35,386 nucleotides of DNA from positions 52,928 through 88,313 of the forward strand of contig PFCW01000002.1 in the NCBI GenBank assembly GCA_002763115.1. The letters are read 5' to 3'. The notes beneath the pieces are model-generated. The model saw only the letters and a program-made list of their open reading frames with translations, had not been told where the DNA came from and ran no database searches. Origin of the DNA: Candidatus Pacearchaeota archaeon CG10_big_fil_rev_8_21_14_0_10_31_59 (lineage in GTDB: Archaea; Nanobdellota; Nanobdellia; Pacearchaeales; CG1-02-31-27). Both the position numbers and the translations under genes were made by a program. Below are positions 18,221 through 27,765 of this stretch, one piece after another; within the stretch, counting starts at the first letter, position 1; each line of letters starts with the position of its first letter.

Positions 18221-19198
18221 ATGCCAAAGATATCAAAACCGAGAGAAGGTTCATTAGCATATTGGCCTCGTAAAAGAACCAAGAAGTTTCTTCCTAGAGT
18301 TAACTGGGATAATCTTTCTCCAGTTGCTTTAAAAAATAATAAAAAAGGACTTCTGGGTTTTATATGTTACAAATCAGCTATGGTCTCTGTTCTTGTCAAA
18401 GACAATACACAGCATTCAATGACTAAGGGAAAAAATATTATAGTTCCGTGTTCTATACTTTCATGCCCCCCAATAAAAATTTTCTCATTAAGATTCTATA
18501 AAGACGGCAAAGTAATATCGGAAATTAATGTTTCTAACGACAAAGAATTGAAGAAAAAGTTAAAATTGACTAAGAAACAAATTAATGTTGAAGAGAAAAT
18601 TAAAGAGTTAAAAGAAAAAGCAGATGATTTGAGGGTTATTGTCTACAGTTTGGTAAAAAGAGAATTCAAAAAAACTCCAGATTTGTCCGAGATTGCAGTA
18701 TCTAGTTCTAATTTAGATGAAAAGATAGAATATGTTAAAAAATTTATTGGAAAAGAGATAAGAATAAATGATATATTCAACAAAAATGAATTGATAGATA
18801 TTCATGGTTTAACAAAAGGAAAGGGATTGGTAGGACCTGTAAAAAGATTCGGATTGGGTTTAAAATTCCACAAAACAGAAAAAGGAGTTAGAGGACCTGG
18901 AACTTTGGGGCCATGGACTCCTTCGCGTGTTACATTCAGAGCTCCTTTGGCAGGTCAGCTTGGGATGTTTACAAGAGCTGAATATAATAAAAAAATAGTA
19001 GAGATTAATGACATTAAAAAAGAAGATATCAATCTTAAAAAAGGATTTGAAAATTATGGTTTAATAAAAACAGATTTTTTAATTTTAAAAGGTTCTGTTT
19101 CCGGACCAGAAAAAAGGCAACTAATTATAACATCTCCGTTAAGAAAAACAAAATCTACTGAAAAAGAAAATTTCGAGTATATCAGAATACTAAACTAA
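18221..19198 (+). CDS. rpl3: 50S ribosomal protein L3 (uL3)
   Basis: KPREGSLAYWPRKRTKKFLPRVNWD, DIHGLTKGKGLVGPVKRFGLGLKFHKTEKGVRGPGTLGPWTPSRVTFRAPLAGQLGM. Confidence 0.97.
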   Translation: MPKISKPREGSLAYWPRKRTKKFLPRVNWDNLSPVALKNNKKGLLGFICYKSAMVSVLVKDNTQHSMTKGKNIIVPCSILSCPPIKIFSLRFYKDGKVISEINVSNDKELKKKLKLTKKQINVEEKIKELKEKADDLRVIVYSLVKREFKKTPDLSEIAVSSSNLDEKIEYVKKFIGKEIRINDIFNKNELIDIHGLTKGKGLVGPVKRFGLGLKFHKTEKGVRGPGTLGPWTPSRVTFRAPLAGQLGMFTRAEYNKKIVEINDIKKEDINLKKGFENYGLIKTDFLILKGSVSGPEKRQLIITSPLRKTKSTEKENFEYIRILN

Positions 19199-19199
19199 A

Positions 19200-19988
19200 A
19201 TGAAGATAAAAGTTTATAATGAGAAAGGAGAAAAAGGAAAGGAGATAGAATTACCTATAATTTTTAACACTGAATTCAGACCAGATTTAATTCAAAAAAT
19301 TTTCAGAATTTACAGAGAAAATAGCAAACAACCATATGGAAATTATGTTTTAGCTGGAAAAGAAGTTTCAGCTTCCGGTAAAATAAAACATAGAAGACAT
19401 AAATGGAAAACCGCTTATGGTCATGGTATTGCGAGAATCCCGAGAAAAATAATGACAAGAAGGGGGGAGAGATTCTTCTGGGTTGGAGCTTTTGTTCCAA
19501 ATACAGTCGGAGGTTTTAGAACCCATCCACCTAAAGTTGGACAAAGAAAATTAAGAATAAACAAAAAGGAAGTGTATCTTGCATTAAAATCTGATATTGC
19601 TGCAACATCAAAAAAAGATATTGTATTAAAAAGGTATGAAAATTTAAATGATTTGAAAATTGATTTGCCTGTTGTGATTAACACTGAAAAAATAAAGAAA
19701 GCCAAAGAATTCAAAACTATGCTTTTAAAAATATTCGATGATGTAAAAATTTTCAAGGAGAAAAAGATCAGGCCGGGAAGAGGAAAAAGAAGAGGAAGAA
19801 AATACAAACAAAATGCTGGTTTGCTAGTTATTATCGGTTCAAAAGAAAATTTAAAATTTGCAAATGTAGGAGTTGACATTGTAAATCTAAATAAATTATC
19901 AATAGAAAATCTATCTCCGGGGGGAGTTCCAGGAAGATTGACTGTTTATACAGAACAGGCAATGAAAGAAATTGGAGAGTTTAAATGA
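19200..19988 (+). CDS. rpl4: 50S ribosomal protein L4 (uL4)
   Basis: KHRRHKWKTAYGHGIARIPRKIMTRRGERFFWVGAFVPNTVGGFRTHPPK. Confidence 0.97.
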   Translation: MKIKVYNEKGEKGKEIELPIIFNTEFRPDLIQKIFRIYRENSKQPYGNYVLAGKEVSASGKIKHRRHKWKTAYGHGIARIPRKIMTRRGERFFWVGAFVPNTVGGFRTHPPKVGQRKLRINKKEVYLALKSDIAATSKKDIVLKRYENLNDLKIDLPVVINTEKIKKAKEFKTMLLKIFDDVKIFKEKKIRPGRGKRRGRKYKQNAGLLVIIGSKENLKFANVGVDIVNLNKLSIENLSPGGVPGRLTVYTEQAMKEIGEFK

Positions 19989-20233
19989 GATTTTTATTAT
20001 ATCCTATAACAACTGAAAAAGCAGTAAAGCTTGTAGAAATGGAAAATAAAATAGTTTTCGTTGTAGAAAAAAGAGCTAAAAAAGAAGAAATAAAAAAGGA
20101 GATTGAGAAAGAATTTAAAGTTGAAGTTGAGAATATAAATAGTCAGATTGTCAAAGGCAAAAAAGTTGCCTTTATAAAATTAAAATCAAAATATGTTGCT
20201 TCAGATATTGCAACGAAATTAGGTATGTTATAA
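19985..20233 (+). CDS. rpl23: 50S ribosomal protein L23 (uL23)
   Basis: YPITTEKAVKLVEMENKIVFVVEKRAKKEEIKKEIEKEFKVEVENINSQIVKGKKVAFIKL; 4-nt overlap with rpl4. Confidence 0.95.
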   Translation: MRFLLYPITTEKAVKLVEMENKIVFVVEKRAKKEEIKKEIEKEFKVEVENINSQIVKGKKVAFIKLKSKYVASDIATKLGML

Positions 20234-20235
20234 AG

Positions 20236-20946
20236 ATGGGAAAGAGAATAATCCAACAGAGAAGAGGAAGAGGAACCTCAACATACAGGGTAAAAAGGAA
20301 AGCTTATAGTATAAGAGTTTCATATCCAAACCAGAGAATAGAGAATGCTGAAGGAGAAATAATTAAGATTATAAATTCACCTGCACACAGCTCACCATTA
20401 TGTTTGATTAAAATCGGAAAAATAAAGTTTTTTAACATAGCTGCAAAGGGGATTCATGAGGGAATGAAAATAAAAATTGGGAAAAATGCTGAATTGCAAT
20501 ACGGAGATGTTGCAAAATTAAAGGACATAGCCGAAGGAACTTCAATTTTTAACATTGAATCCAACCCATTAGACGGAGGAAAATTAATAAGAGCCGCCGG
20601 AACATCCGGAAAAATTTTGAAGAAAGAGAAAAATTCTGTTTCAGTTTATATGCCTTCAAAAAAGGAAAGGAAATTTGATGCTAACTGCAGAGCAACTATC
20701 GGGAATATAGCTGCATCCGGAAGATTAGAAAAACCAATTGTTAAAGCAGGAAAAAAATGGCATATGATGAAAGCAAAAGGAAAATTATATCCGAGAACAT
20801 CTGCTGTAAAGATGAATGTCGTAGACCATCCATTTGGTTCTGGTAGAGGAAAGAATATTGGAAAGACAAAAACAGCTCCAAGAAACGCTCCTCCTGGAAG
20901 AAAGGTTGGAACATTAAGACCAAGACGTGTAGGAAAGAGAAATTAA
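20236..20946 (+). CDS. rpl2: 50S ribosomal protein L2 (uL2)
   Basis: GKRIIQQRRGRGTSTYRVK, GRLEKPIVKAGKKWHMMKAKGKLYPRTSAVKMNVVDHPFGSGRGKNIG. Confidence 0.98.
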   Translation: MGKRIIQQRRGRGTSTYRVKRKAYSIRVSYPNQRIENAEGEIIKIINSPAHSSPLCLIKIGKIKFFNIAAKGIHEGMKIKIGKNAELQYGDVAKLKDIAEGTSIFNIESNPLDGGKLIRAAGTSGKILKKEKNSVSVYMPSKKERKFDANCRATIGNIAASGRLEKPIVKAGKKWHMMKAKGKLYPRTSAVKMNVVDHPFGSGRGKNIGKTKTAPRNAPPGRKVGTLRPRRVGKRN

Positions 20947-20947
20947 A

Positions 20948-21337
20948 ATGATGAAAAGAGAACAACTATTCAGAGGAAAAAGCATTGAAGAAATAAAAAA
21001 TATGAATTTGAGAGAATTTTCAAATTTAGTAGATGCGAGAGCAAGGAGAAGTATATTAAGAAAATCTGAGATCATTGAAAATTTTATAAGAAGAATTGAA
21101 AAGAAAAACAATGTAAAAAAACAAATAAAAACACATTTAAGAGACATAATAATTGTTCCAAAATTTTTAGATTTTACAATTAATGTTCATAATGGGAAAG
21201 AATTTGTTCCTGTGACAATAAAACCAAATATGCTCGGACATAGATTGGGAGAATTTGCTATGACAAGAGGTCAAGTAAAACACTCAGCACCAGGTATAGG
21301 TGCTACAAGAAGTTCGGCTGCAAAATCCGTAAAGTAA
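20948..21337 (+). CDS. rps19: 30S ribosomal protein S19 (uS19)
   Basis: TINVHNGKEFVPVTIKPNMLGHRLGEFAMTRGQVKHSAPGIGATRSS. Confidence 0.97.
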   Translation: MMKREQLFRGKSIEEIKNMNLREFSNLVDARARRSILRKSEIIENFIRRIEKKNNVKKQIKTHLRDIIIVPKFLDFTINVHNGKEFVPVTIKPNMLGHRLGEFAMTRGQVKHSAPGIGATRSSAAKSVK

Positions 21338-21338
21338 A

Positions 21339-21803
21339 ATGGTAGAAAAAAAACAAAAAATTGAAGAGAAAAAAACAGAAGTCAAAGAAGACAAGAAAAT
21401 TAACTTAGTTGCAAGTATAAAAGGATTAAATTTAGTTGTATCTACAAAATATGCTGTAGATATTTGCAATCTCATCAGATATAAAGAACCTGAAATTATG
21501 ATTAAATATTTGGAAGAAGTTTTGAAGAAGAAAAAAGCAATTCCTATGAAAGGTGAATATCCACATAGAAAGGGAATGATGTCAGGAAGATATCCTGAAA
21601 AAGCTTCAAAGCAATTTATAACATTATTAAAAAATTTGATAGCAAATGCAAGTTTTAAGGGCATGGATACCCATAATTTGTATATTTCAGAAGCTTTCGC
21701 AAATAAAGGAGAGAGATTTCATAGACGTGGAAGAAGTGGAATGGGAAAGAAAGCAAAGAGAACTCATGTTATAATAAAAGCGATGGAGAAAGGTAAAAAA
21801 TGA
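21339..21803 (+). CDS. rpl22: 50S ribosomal protein L22 (uL22)
   Basis: AIPMKGEYPHRKGMMSGRYPEKASKQFITLLKNLIANA; RFHRRGRSGMGKKAKRTHVIIKAMEK. Confidence 0.95.
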   Translation: MVEKKQKIEEKKTEVKEDKKINLVASIKGLNLVVSTKYAVDICNLIRYKEPEIMIKYLEEVLKKKKAIPMKGEYPHRKGMMSGRYPEKASKQFITLLKNLIANASFKGMDTHNLYISEAFANKGERFHRRGRSGMGKKAKRTHVIIKAMEKGKK

Positions 21804-22453
21804 ATAAAAAATTTATTGAAACAAAGAAGAAGGAATTCGCAATAATTGAATATTTGAAAAATGAATTGGGAAAGGGGAAGGTAAGCGACATAAAAATAAA
21901 CAGAACTCCATTAGGAGATAGAATTATCATAAAAACAAGCAAACCTGGATTGATTATTGGAAGGAGGGGGGAAATGTTACAGAAAATAACTTATATATTA
22001 AAAAATAAATTTAAATTAGAAAATCCGCAGATTGATATCGAAGAAATAGATAATATGTTGTATGATGCACAAAGCATCGCAGATCAGCTCGCTTTGTCTA
22101 TGGAAAGATTCGGTCCTTTGAGTTTTAAAATTATTGCATATAAAATGCTTCAGAGATTAATTGACGCAAAAGTTTTAGGGGTTGAAATTGTTTTTGGTGG
22201 GAAACTTCCGAGTCAAAGAACTAAGACATGGAGATTTAGTTATGGTTATTTGAAAAAAACAGGAAATTATTCAACAACGCTGGTAAAGAGGGCGACTGCT
22301 ACAGCATTCACAAAACCGGGAACAATAGGAATAAAGGTTTTATTAATTCCTCCAGAAACAAAAATTCCTGATAATATAGAAATAGAGAAAGGTGTAATTT
22401 TCGAGGAGATTAAAGAAGAAAAACCTGAAAAGAAAAAATCTAAGAAGAAATAA
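21800..22453 (+). CDS. rps3: 30S ribosomal protein S3 (uS3)
   Basis: KH domain TSKPGLIIGRRGEMLQKI; ALSMERFGPLSFKIIAYKMLQRLIDAKVLGVEIVFGGKLPSQRTKTWRFSYGYLKKTG. Confidence 0.97.
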   Translation: MNKKFIETKKKEFAIIEYLKNELGKGKVSDIKINRTPLGDRIIIKTSKPGLIIGRRGEMLQKITYILKNKFKLENPQIDIEEIDNMLYDAQSIADQLALSMERFGPLSFKIIAYKMLQRLIDAKVLGVEIVFGGKLPSQRTKTWRFSYGYLKKTGNYSTTLVKRATATAFTKPGTIGIKVLLIPPETKIPDNIEIEKGVIFEEIKEEKPEKKKSKKK

Positions 22454-22454
22454 A

Positions 22455-22646
22455 ATGGCTATATTAAAAAATAAAGAAATAAAGAATCTTGGAAAGGAAG
22501 AATTAAAGAAAAGATTGAAAGAATTAGAAAGAGAATTAATGAAAATTAACAGCCAGAGAGCAACCAAGGCAAATATAGAAAATCCGGGAAGGATTAAGGA
22601 AATTAAAAAAACCAGAGCTAGAATACTAACACAACTTAACAAATAA
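22455..22646 (+). CDS. rpl29: 50S ribosomal protein L29 (uL29)
   Basis: LGKEELKKRLKELERELMKINSQRATKANIENPGRIKEIKKTRARILTQLNK; operon position. Confidence 0.93.
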   Translation: MAILKNKEIKNLGKEELKKRLKELERELMKINSQRATKANIENPGRIKEIKKTRARILTQLNK

Positions 22647-22648
22647 CA

Positions 22649-22942
22649 ATGGAAATATGTCCAAAGTGTGGTTTACCGAAAGAAGCTTGCATTTGTGGCA
22701 AGCTTATAAGAAGTAGACAAAAGATAAAGATAATAAGAGATAAGAGAAGATTTGGAAAAATAGTAACAGTAGTAAGCGGGTTTGATGATGAAAGTGACCT
22801 AAGAGAAATTGCAAAGGAACTTAAAAGTGAGCTGGCCTGTGGAGGAACATATAAAGACAAAAAAATAGAATTGCAGGGAGATCAAGTAAAAAAAGCCAAG
22901 CAAAAGCTAATAAATATGGAATTCGAAGTAGAAGATATGTAA
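22649..22942 (+). CDS. Translation initiation factor SUI1/aIF1 with N-terminal Cys motif
   Basis: CPKCGLPKEACICGK then GKIVTVVSGFDDESDLREIAKELKSELACGGTYKDKKIELQGDQ. Confidence 0.95.
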   Translation: MEICPKCGLPKEACICGKLIRSRQKIKIIRDKRRFGKIVTVVSGFDDESDLREIAKELKSELACGGTYKDKKIELQGDQVKKAKQKLINMEFEVEDM

Positions 22943-22945
22943 AAA

Positions 22946-23188
22946 ATGAAAGAAAAACCCAACATGATACTGACTGGGAGAGAGATAGAAATCACAGATT
23001 CAAAAAACAAAAGCCTAATCGGAAAGAAAGGCAGAGTGATTGAAGAGACAAAAAATACAATAGTGATGGAAGAAAAAAACAAAAGAACAAAAATAATAAA
23101 GACGCACGTCAAACTAAAAATCCTGGAAGAAAATGAAGAAATAAGTGGGAAGAAATTGGCAAGAAAAATAAAAAATAGAATAAAATAA
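22946..23188 (+). CDS. rnp1: Ribonuclease P protein component 1 (Rpp29/POP4 family)
   Basis: MILTGREIEITDSKNKSLIGKKGRVIEETKNTIVMEEKNKRTKIIKTHVKLKI; canonical archaeal position between SUI1 and S17. Confidence 0.9.
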   Translation: MKEKPNMILTGREIEITDSKNKSLIGKKGRVIEETKNTIVMEEKNKRTKIIKTHVKLKILEENEEISGKKLARKIKNRIK

Positions 23189-23222
23189 ACTTTTAGAAAA
23201 AATTTAATCAAAATAAGAAAAA

Positions 23223-23549
23223 ATGAAAAAAGAAAAAAAACAAGAAAAAAATGAAGAAAAGATTAGTTGTACTGATAAAAAATGTCCTGCTCATGGATAT
23301 GCAAAACCAAGAGGAAAAAGTTTTAAGGGATTTGTTATAAAGAAAAGAATGCATCATGTAACCATAGATCAGGAAAGATTAGTTTTTAATAGAAAATATG
23401 AGAGATTTGAGAAGAGAAGAGGGAAAATTCACGCTCATTTACCGTCATGCATGAAAGAATTTGTTAATGAGGGCGATTTGATAGAAGTTACAGAATGTCG
23501 TCCTTTAAGCAAAATTATTCATTTCGTTGTTACAAGGAAGGTAAAATAA
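23223..23549 (+). CDS. rps17: 30S ribosomal protein S17 (uS17)
   Basis: CTDKKCPAHGYAKPRGKSFKGFVIKKRMHHVTID, HAHLPSCMKEFVNEGDLIEVTECRPLSKIIHFVVT. Confidence 0.96.
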   Translation: MKKEKKQEKNEEKISCTDKKCPAHGYAKPRGKSFKGFVIKKRMHHVTIDQERLVFNRKYERFEKRRGKIHAHLPSCMKEFVNEGDLIEVTECRPLSKIIHFVVTRKVK

Positions 23550-23553
23550 AAAA

Positions 23554-23958
23554 ATGAAAGCAGTAAAAGCAAAAATAAGCAAAGGAATAACAATAGGAAC
23601 TTTGGTTAATGCAGCCGATAATAGCGGAGCAAAAATTGCAAGAATAGTTGGAATAGTTTCTAGAGGAAAGACAAAGAAAAGCAGAAATCCGGGATGTGGT
23701 GTAAGTGATTTAGTATTGGTAAGTATAAGAAAAGGTACTAAGGAAATGAGGAAACAAACGCATTTTGCCGTTATTGTAAGACAAAAAAAAGCATACCAGA
23801 GATTAACCGGAGAAAGATTAAGTTTTGAGGATAATGCTGTAGTAATATTAAAAGATAGGGAGGGAAATCCAAAAGGAACACAAATTAAAGGTGTTATTGG
23901 GAGAGAGGTCACAGAAAGATGGCCATTCGTAACAAAAATCGCATCTTTAGTATGCTAA
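23554..23958 (+). CDS. rpl14: 50S ribosomal protein L14 (uL14)
   Basis: GTLVNAADNSGAKIARIVGIV, DLVLVSIRKGTKEMRKQTHFAVIVRQKKAYQR, IKGVIGREVTERWPFVTKIASLVC. Confidence 0.97.
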   Translation: MKAVKAKISKGITIGTLVNAADNSGAKIARIVGIVSRGKTKKSRNPGCGVSDLVLVSIRKGTKEMRKQTHFAVIVRQKKAYQRLTGERLSFEDNAVVILKDREGNPKGTQIKGVIGREVTERWPFVTKIASLVC

Positions 23959-23959
23959 A

Positions 23960-24361
23960 ATGAAGAAAAAATTTTCAGATAAATGGATAAAAAGCAAACA
24001 GCCGAGAAAACAAAGAAAATACAGAGAGAATGCTCCATTACATTTAAAACAGAAAATGCTTAAATCAACGCTATCAAAAGATTTAAGAAAAAAATATGGA
24101 ATAAGAAATATTATATTAAGAAAAGGTGATACAGTTAAAATTATGAGGGGAAATTTCAGAAAGAAAGAAGGAAAGATTTTAGAAGTTAATTTGAAAAAGA
24201 TGAAAGTTATGATTGAAAATATACAAATAAACAAGAAAGATGGAACAAAGGTCAATGTTTGGATTGATCCTTCAAACTTGAAGATAACACAAATTAATTT
24301 AGATGATAAAAGAAGAAAGGAAAAAATAGAAAAGAAAATAAGTGGAGAAAAGAAAAAATGA
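23960..24361 (+). CDS. rpl24: 50S ribosomal protein L24 (uL24)
   Basis: SKQPRKQRKYRENAPLHLKQKMLKSTLSKDLRKKYGIRNIILRKGDTVKIMRGNFRKKEGKI (KOW). Confidence 0.96.
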   Translation: MKKKFSDKWIKSKQPRKQRKYRENAPLHLKQKMLKSTLSKDLRKKYGIRNIILRKGDTVKIMRGNFRKKEGKILEVNLKKMKVMIENIQINKKDGTKVNVWIDPSNLKITQINLDDKRRKEKIEKKISGEKKK

Positions 24362-25029
24362 CTCACCTAAAAAGATTATCCGCACCAAAAACATGGGAAA
24401 TATTGAGAAAAGAGAAAGTTTACGCGGTAAGACCAAAACCTGGAAAGCATGAACATAAATATGGAATTTCACTCGCCGTGTTTTTAAGAGATATAGTCGG
24501 AATATTCAAAACATTGCATGAAATTAAGAAGGTTATGTATAATAAAGAAATTTTTGTAGATGGAAGAGTTATAAAAGATTATAAATATTGTTTAGGATTT
24601 AATGATATAGTTTCCATACCTAAAATAAACAAATTTTTCAGGATTGTTTATTCGATAAAAGGTGGAATATCTTTTATTGAAATTAATCAAAAAGAATCTG
24701 AATTAAAAACATTAAAAGTTATAAGGAAAGATGTTGTAAAGAAAGGAAAAACACAAATAGGTTTTTACGACGGCTCAAATCTATTAACTAATGAAAAAGT
24801 AAAGATGGGCGATAGTGTTCTTATAAATTTAAAAGACAAAAAGATTGTTAAGGTTCTTCCTTTGGAAAAGAACTCTTTTGTTGAGATTATAAAAGGAAAG
24901 CATATAGGTAATCATGGTATTATAAAAAATATAGAAAAACAGGGAAATAAAACTCTAGCAGAAATTGATGTTGGAGATAAAAAGATTAAAACTTTAATTG
25001 AAAACGTTTTCGTGGAAGTAAAAAGATAA
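24358..25029 (+). CDS. rps4e: 30S ribosomal protein S4e
   Basis: HLKRLSAPKTWEILRKEKVYAVRPKPGKHEHKYGISLAVFLRDIVGIFKTLHEIKKVM. Confidence 0.96.
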   Translation: MTHLKRLSAPKTWEILRKEKVYAVRPKPGKHEHKYGISLAVFLRDIVGIFKTLHEIKKVMYNKEIFVDGRVIKDYKYCLGFNDIVSIPKINKFFRIVYSIKGGISFIEINQKESELKTLKVIRKDVVKKGKTQIGFYDGSNLLTNEKVKMGDSVLINLKDKKIVKVLPLEKNSFVEIIKGKHIGNHGIIKNIEKQGNKTLAEIDVGDKKIKTLIENVFVEVKR

Positions 25030-25030
25030 T

Positions 25031-25549
25031 ATGGGAAACTCAAATGTTAAAAATATAATGAGGCAGATTAATGTAGACAAAGTTACATTGCATTGCAGTA
25101 CAGTTGATGCTGGAAAATTAGACAAGAGCATAAAATTATTAAAAATTATAAGTGGTATGGAACCTATCAAAACAAAAGCAACAAAGAGAATTCCTACTTT
25201 TAAGATAAGACCAGGATTGCCTATCGGATGTAAAGTTACATTGAGAGGAGAAAAAGCAAGAAATGTATTAAAACTTGTTTTAGAGACGGTTGATAATAAA
25301 ATAAATTCGAAAAAAATAATGGATGGGTCATTTTCATTCGGTGTTAAAGAGTATATAGATATTCCATCAATACAATTCCAGAGAGATATTGGAATTTTGG
25401 GTTTTGATGTTACTGTAACTTTAAAGAGAGCTGGTTATAGAGTATTATTAAAGAAAAGCAAAAAAGGAAGATTCCCAAACAGGCAAAGAATAAAAAGGGA
25501 AGAAACAATAAATTTCGTTAAAGAAAATCTTGGAATAGAGGTTATATAA
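25031..25549 (+). CDS. rpl5: 50S ribosomal protein L5 (uL5)
   Basis: [69 protein letters not shown]. Confidence 0.96.
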   Translation: MGNSNVKNIMRQINVDKVTLHCSTVDAGKLDKSIKLLKIISGMEPIKTKATKRIPTFKIRPGLPIGCKVTLRGEKARNVLKLVLETVDNKINSKKIMDGSFSFGVKEYIDIPSIQFQRDIGILGFDVTVTLKRAGYRVLLKKSKKGRFPNRQRIKREETINFVKENLGIEVI

Positions 25550-25550
25550 A

Positions 25551-25781
25551 ATGGGAGCAAGCGACTGGAAAAATATGTTGAAGCAAATTGATAATAAGCC
25601 GCAAATAAAACAGAGATTTTTGAAATATTGCAAACCAAAAGACAGAAAAGCTGGAATTGCAGCATTCAAGTGTGAAAGATGTGGTCGTTATGGAGCTCAT
25701 ATTAAAAAATACAATCTGCATTTATGCAGACAATGTTTCAGAGAAGTTGCTGAAAAAATCGGATTTAAAAAATATAATTAG
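25551..25781 (+). CDS. rps14: 30S ribosomal protein S14 (uS14), zinc type with N-terminal extension
   Basis: [38 protein letters not shown]. Confidence 0.95.
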   Translation: MGASDWKNMLKQIDNKPQIKQRFLKYCKPKDRKAGIAAFKCERCGRYGAHIKKYNLHLCRQCFREVAEKIGFKKYN

Positions 25782-25789
25782 GAGAAAAT

Positions 25790-26176
25790 ATGACAGTAAG
25801 AGATTGGTTATCAAATGTTTTGAATGATATAATGAATTGTAAGAAGGTTGGAAAAAATGAAACAATTGCAAGAAATTATTCAAAATTAGTTTTTGAAGTA
25901 TTAAAAATAATGGAAAGTGAAGATTATATCAAAAAAGTAGAAGAAGTTGATGATAAATTCAAAAAACTATCTATAAAGATAGGTAACTTAAATAAATGCA
26001 AGGCTATAAAACCAAGATTCTTTGTTTCAAACAGAGGATTTGAAAAATATGTAAGAAGATATCTGCCTGCACGAGATTTTGGAATAATCATTGTTTCAAC
26101 AAATAAAGGGTTGATGACTCATAAAGAAGCAATTGAAAAAAAATTGGGAGGAAGTTTGATAGCTTACTGTTATTAA
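25790..26176 (+). CDS. rps8: 30S ribosomal protein S8 (uS8)
   Basis: [20 protein letters not shown]...[37 protein letters not shown]. Confidence 0.96.
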   Translation: MTVRDWLSNVLNDIMNCKKVGKNETIARNYSKLVFEVLKIMESEDYIKKVEEVDDKFKKLSIKIGNLNKCKAIKPRFFVSNRGFEKYVRRYLPARDFGIIIVSTNKGLMTHKEAIEKKLGGSLIAYCY

Positions 26177-26177
26177 A

Positions 26178-26679
26178 ATGCATAAAGAAATCATTGAAGA
26201 AATAGAAATTCCAGAAGGAGTAGAGATTACAATAGAGGGAAGTTTATTCAAAGTTAAAGGTAAAAAAGGTGAGCTTGATAGAAATTTCCAAGTTGCAAAT
26301 GTAAAAATAGATAAAAAAAATATATACTGTTGTTGCACATATAAAAAATATGATTAAGGGTGTTAAAGAGGGTTATAAATATAAATTACAAATAGCATCC
26401 TTGCATTTCCCAATGAATGTTAGGTTTGACAAAGAAAAGAATGTTGTTGAAATCAAAAATTTTCTTGGAGAAACAAAGGAGAGATTAGCTAAAATTTTTC
26501 CGGGTGTAGAGGTTAAAATTGAAAAAGAATTTATAACTTTGGAAGGAATTGATAAAGAAAAAGTTGGACAAAGTGCAGCAAATATAGAAACCGCATCAAA
26601 AGTCAGAAACAAGGATAAAAGAATATTCCAAGATGGAATATGGATAATAGAAAAAAATGATAAAAATCTTTTAGAATAA
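26178..26679 (+). pseudogene. rpl6: 50S ribosomal protein L6 (uL6), split by apparent +1 frameshift and short internal deletion (assembly/sequencing error possible)
   Basis: Frame A from ATG 26178: [47 protein letters not shown]...stop. The other frame after the A8 run (26313-26320) gives [36 protein letters not shown]...NFLGETKERLAKIFPGV, an unmistakable L6. Confidence 0.85.
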
Positions 26680-26680
26680 A

Positions 26681-27220
26681 ATGGATAAAGAGCATTTATT
26701 AAAAATTAAAAAAGAAAAAAAGAAAAGACAGCCTATTTTTCTTAGAAAGGATTATAACAAAAAACTAAAATTGGGAAAAAAGGAAAAGAAAAAAAGAAGA
26801 TGGAAATTCCCGGTGGGAGTTCATAATAAGCAGAGAAAGAGAATGAAGGGACATAGGAATATTGTTTCAATAGGATACAAATCACCGAAAGCTCTAAGAC
26901 ATCATTTCAATGAATCTAAGATTATAAAAATCTATTCGGTTAATCAGCTTAAAAATTTACCAAAAGAAAAAGATTTTGTTTTATTATTAGGGGGCATTGG
27001 AATGAAGAAAAGAAGTGAGATATTAAAAATAGCAAAAGATAGAAATTTGATTTTTATTAATGTTAAGAATATTGATGAGGAATTAAACAAGATATATGTT
27101 GAGATGAAATCAAGAAAAGAAGAAAAGGATAAAAAGAAAAAAAATAAGGTTAAGAAAGAATCAAAGGAAAAAGAGAAAGTTAAGAAAGTAGAAGAAAAAT
27201 CAACTGAAGAGAAAAAATGA
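26681..27220 (+). CDS. rpl32e: 50S ribosomal protein L32e with Lys/Glu-rich C-terminal tail
   Basis: PIFLRKDYNKKLKLGKKEKKKRRWKFPVGVHNKQRKRMKGHRNIVSIGYKSPKALR. Confidence 0.95.
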   Translation: MDKEHLLKIKKEKKKRQPIFLRKDYNKKLKLGKKEKKKRRWKFPVGVHNKQRKRMKGHRNIVSIGYKSPKALRHHFNESKIIKIYSVNQLKNLPKEKDFVLLLGGIGMKKRSEILKIAKDRNLIFINVKNIDEELNKIYVEMKSRKEEKDKKKKNKVKKESKEKEKVKKVEEKSTEEKK

Positions 27221-27765
27221 AGACATTAAAAACACAGAGAAGATTGGCTGCAGATATATTGAATGTTGGTATAAATCGGATAAAATTTTCTTCCGATAAT
27301 TTAGATGATATTAAAGAAGCTATAACAAGGGAAGATATAAAAGAATTAGTAAAAGAAGGAATAATCACAATAAGGCCTGAAAAGGGAGTTAAGAGAAGAG
27401 CGGGAAAGAAGCAGGATTTAAGAAGAAAGAAAGGAAGAAAAAGGGGTGGTGGGAGTAAAAGGAAAATAGTTTACAGGAGAAAGACGGAGTATATGGTATT
27501 GATAAGAAAATTAAGAAAATATTTAAAAGAATTAAAAGAAACAAAGATAATAAACAATTTGGAATATAGAAAACTCAAAAGATTGGCAAAATCCAGAGTT
27601 TTCAGGGATAGAAAAAATCTTGGGGAATACATCACAAATCTAAAGAAAAAAGAAATCATTCTTCGTAAAAATCCTAAATCCAAATTAGACAAAATTAGAA
27701 AGAAAAAAGAAGAAAAAGTTGAGATTGAGAAAAAAAATAAAAAAGCTAAGGAGAAGAAAAAATGA
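27217..27765 (+). CDS. rpl19e: 50S ribosomal protein L19e
   Basis: LKTQRRLAADILNVGINRIKFSSDNLDDIKEAITREDIKELVKEGIITIRPEKGVKRRAGKKQDLRRKKGRKRGGGSKRK. Confidence 0.96.
   Translation: MKTLKTQRRLAADILNVGINRIKFSSDNLDDIKEAITREDIKELVKEGIITIRPEKGVKRRAGKKQDLRRKKGRKRGGGSKRKIVYRRKTEYMVLIRKLRKYLKELKETKIINNLEYRKLKRLAKSRVFRDRKNLGEYITNLKKKEIILRKNPKSKLDKIRKKKEEKVEIEKKNKKAKEKKK

Noticed and set aside
18187-18270. Upstream ORF MLKLNVKTKITNAKDIKTERRFISILAS in the L3 leader
   Set aside because: Short, overlaps L3 out of frame, no independent support; only mentioned with the leader.
25551-25781. S14 N-terminal extension as a novelty
   Set aside because: Zinc-type S14 core is normal and the moderate extension is likely ordinary variation in this lineage.
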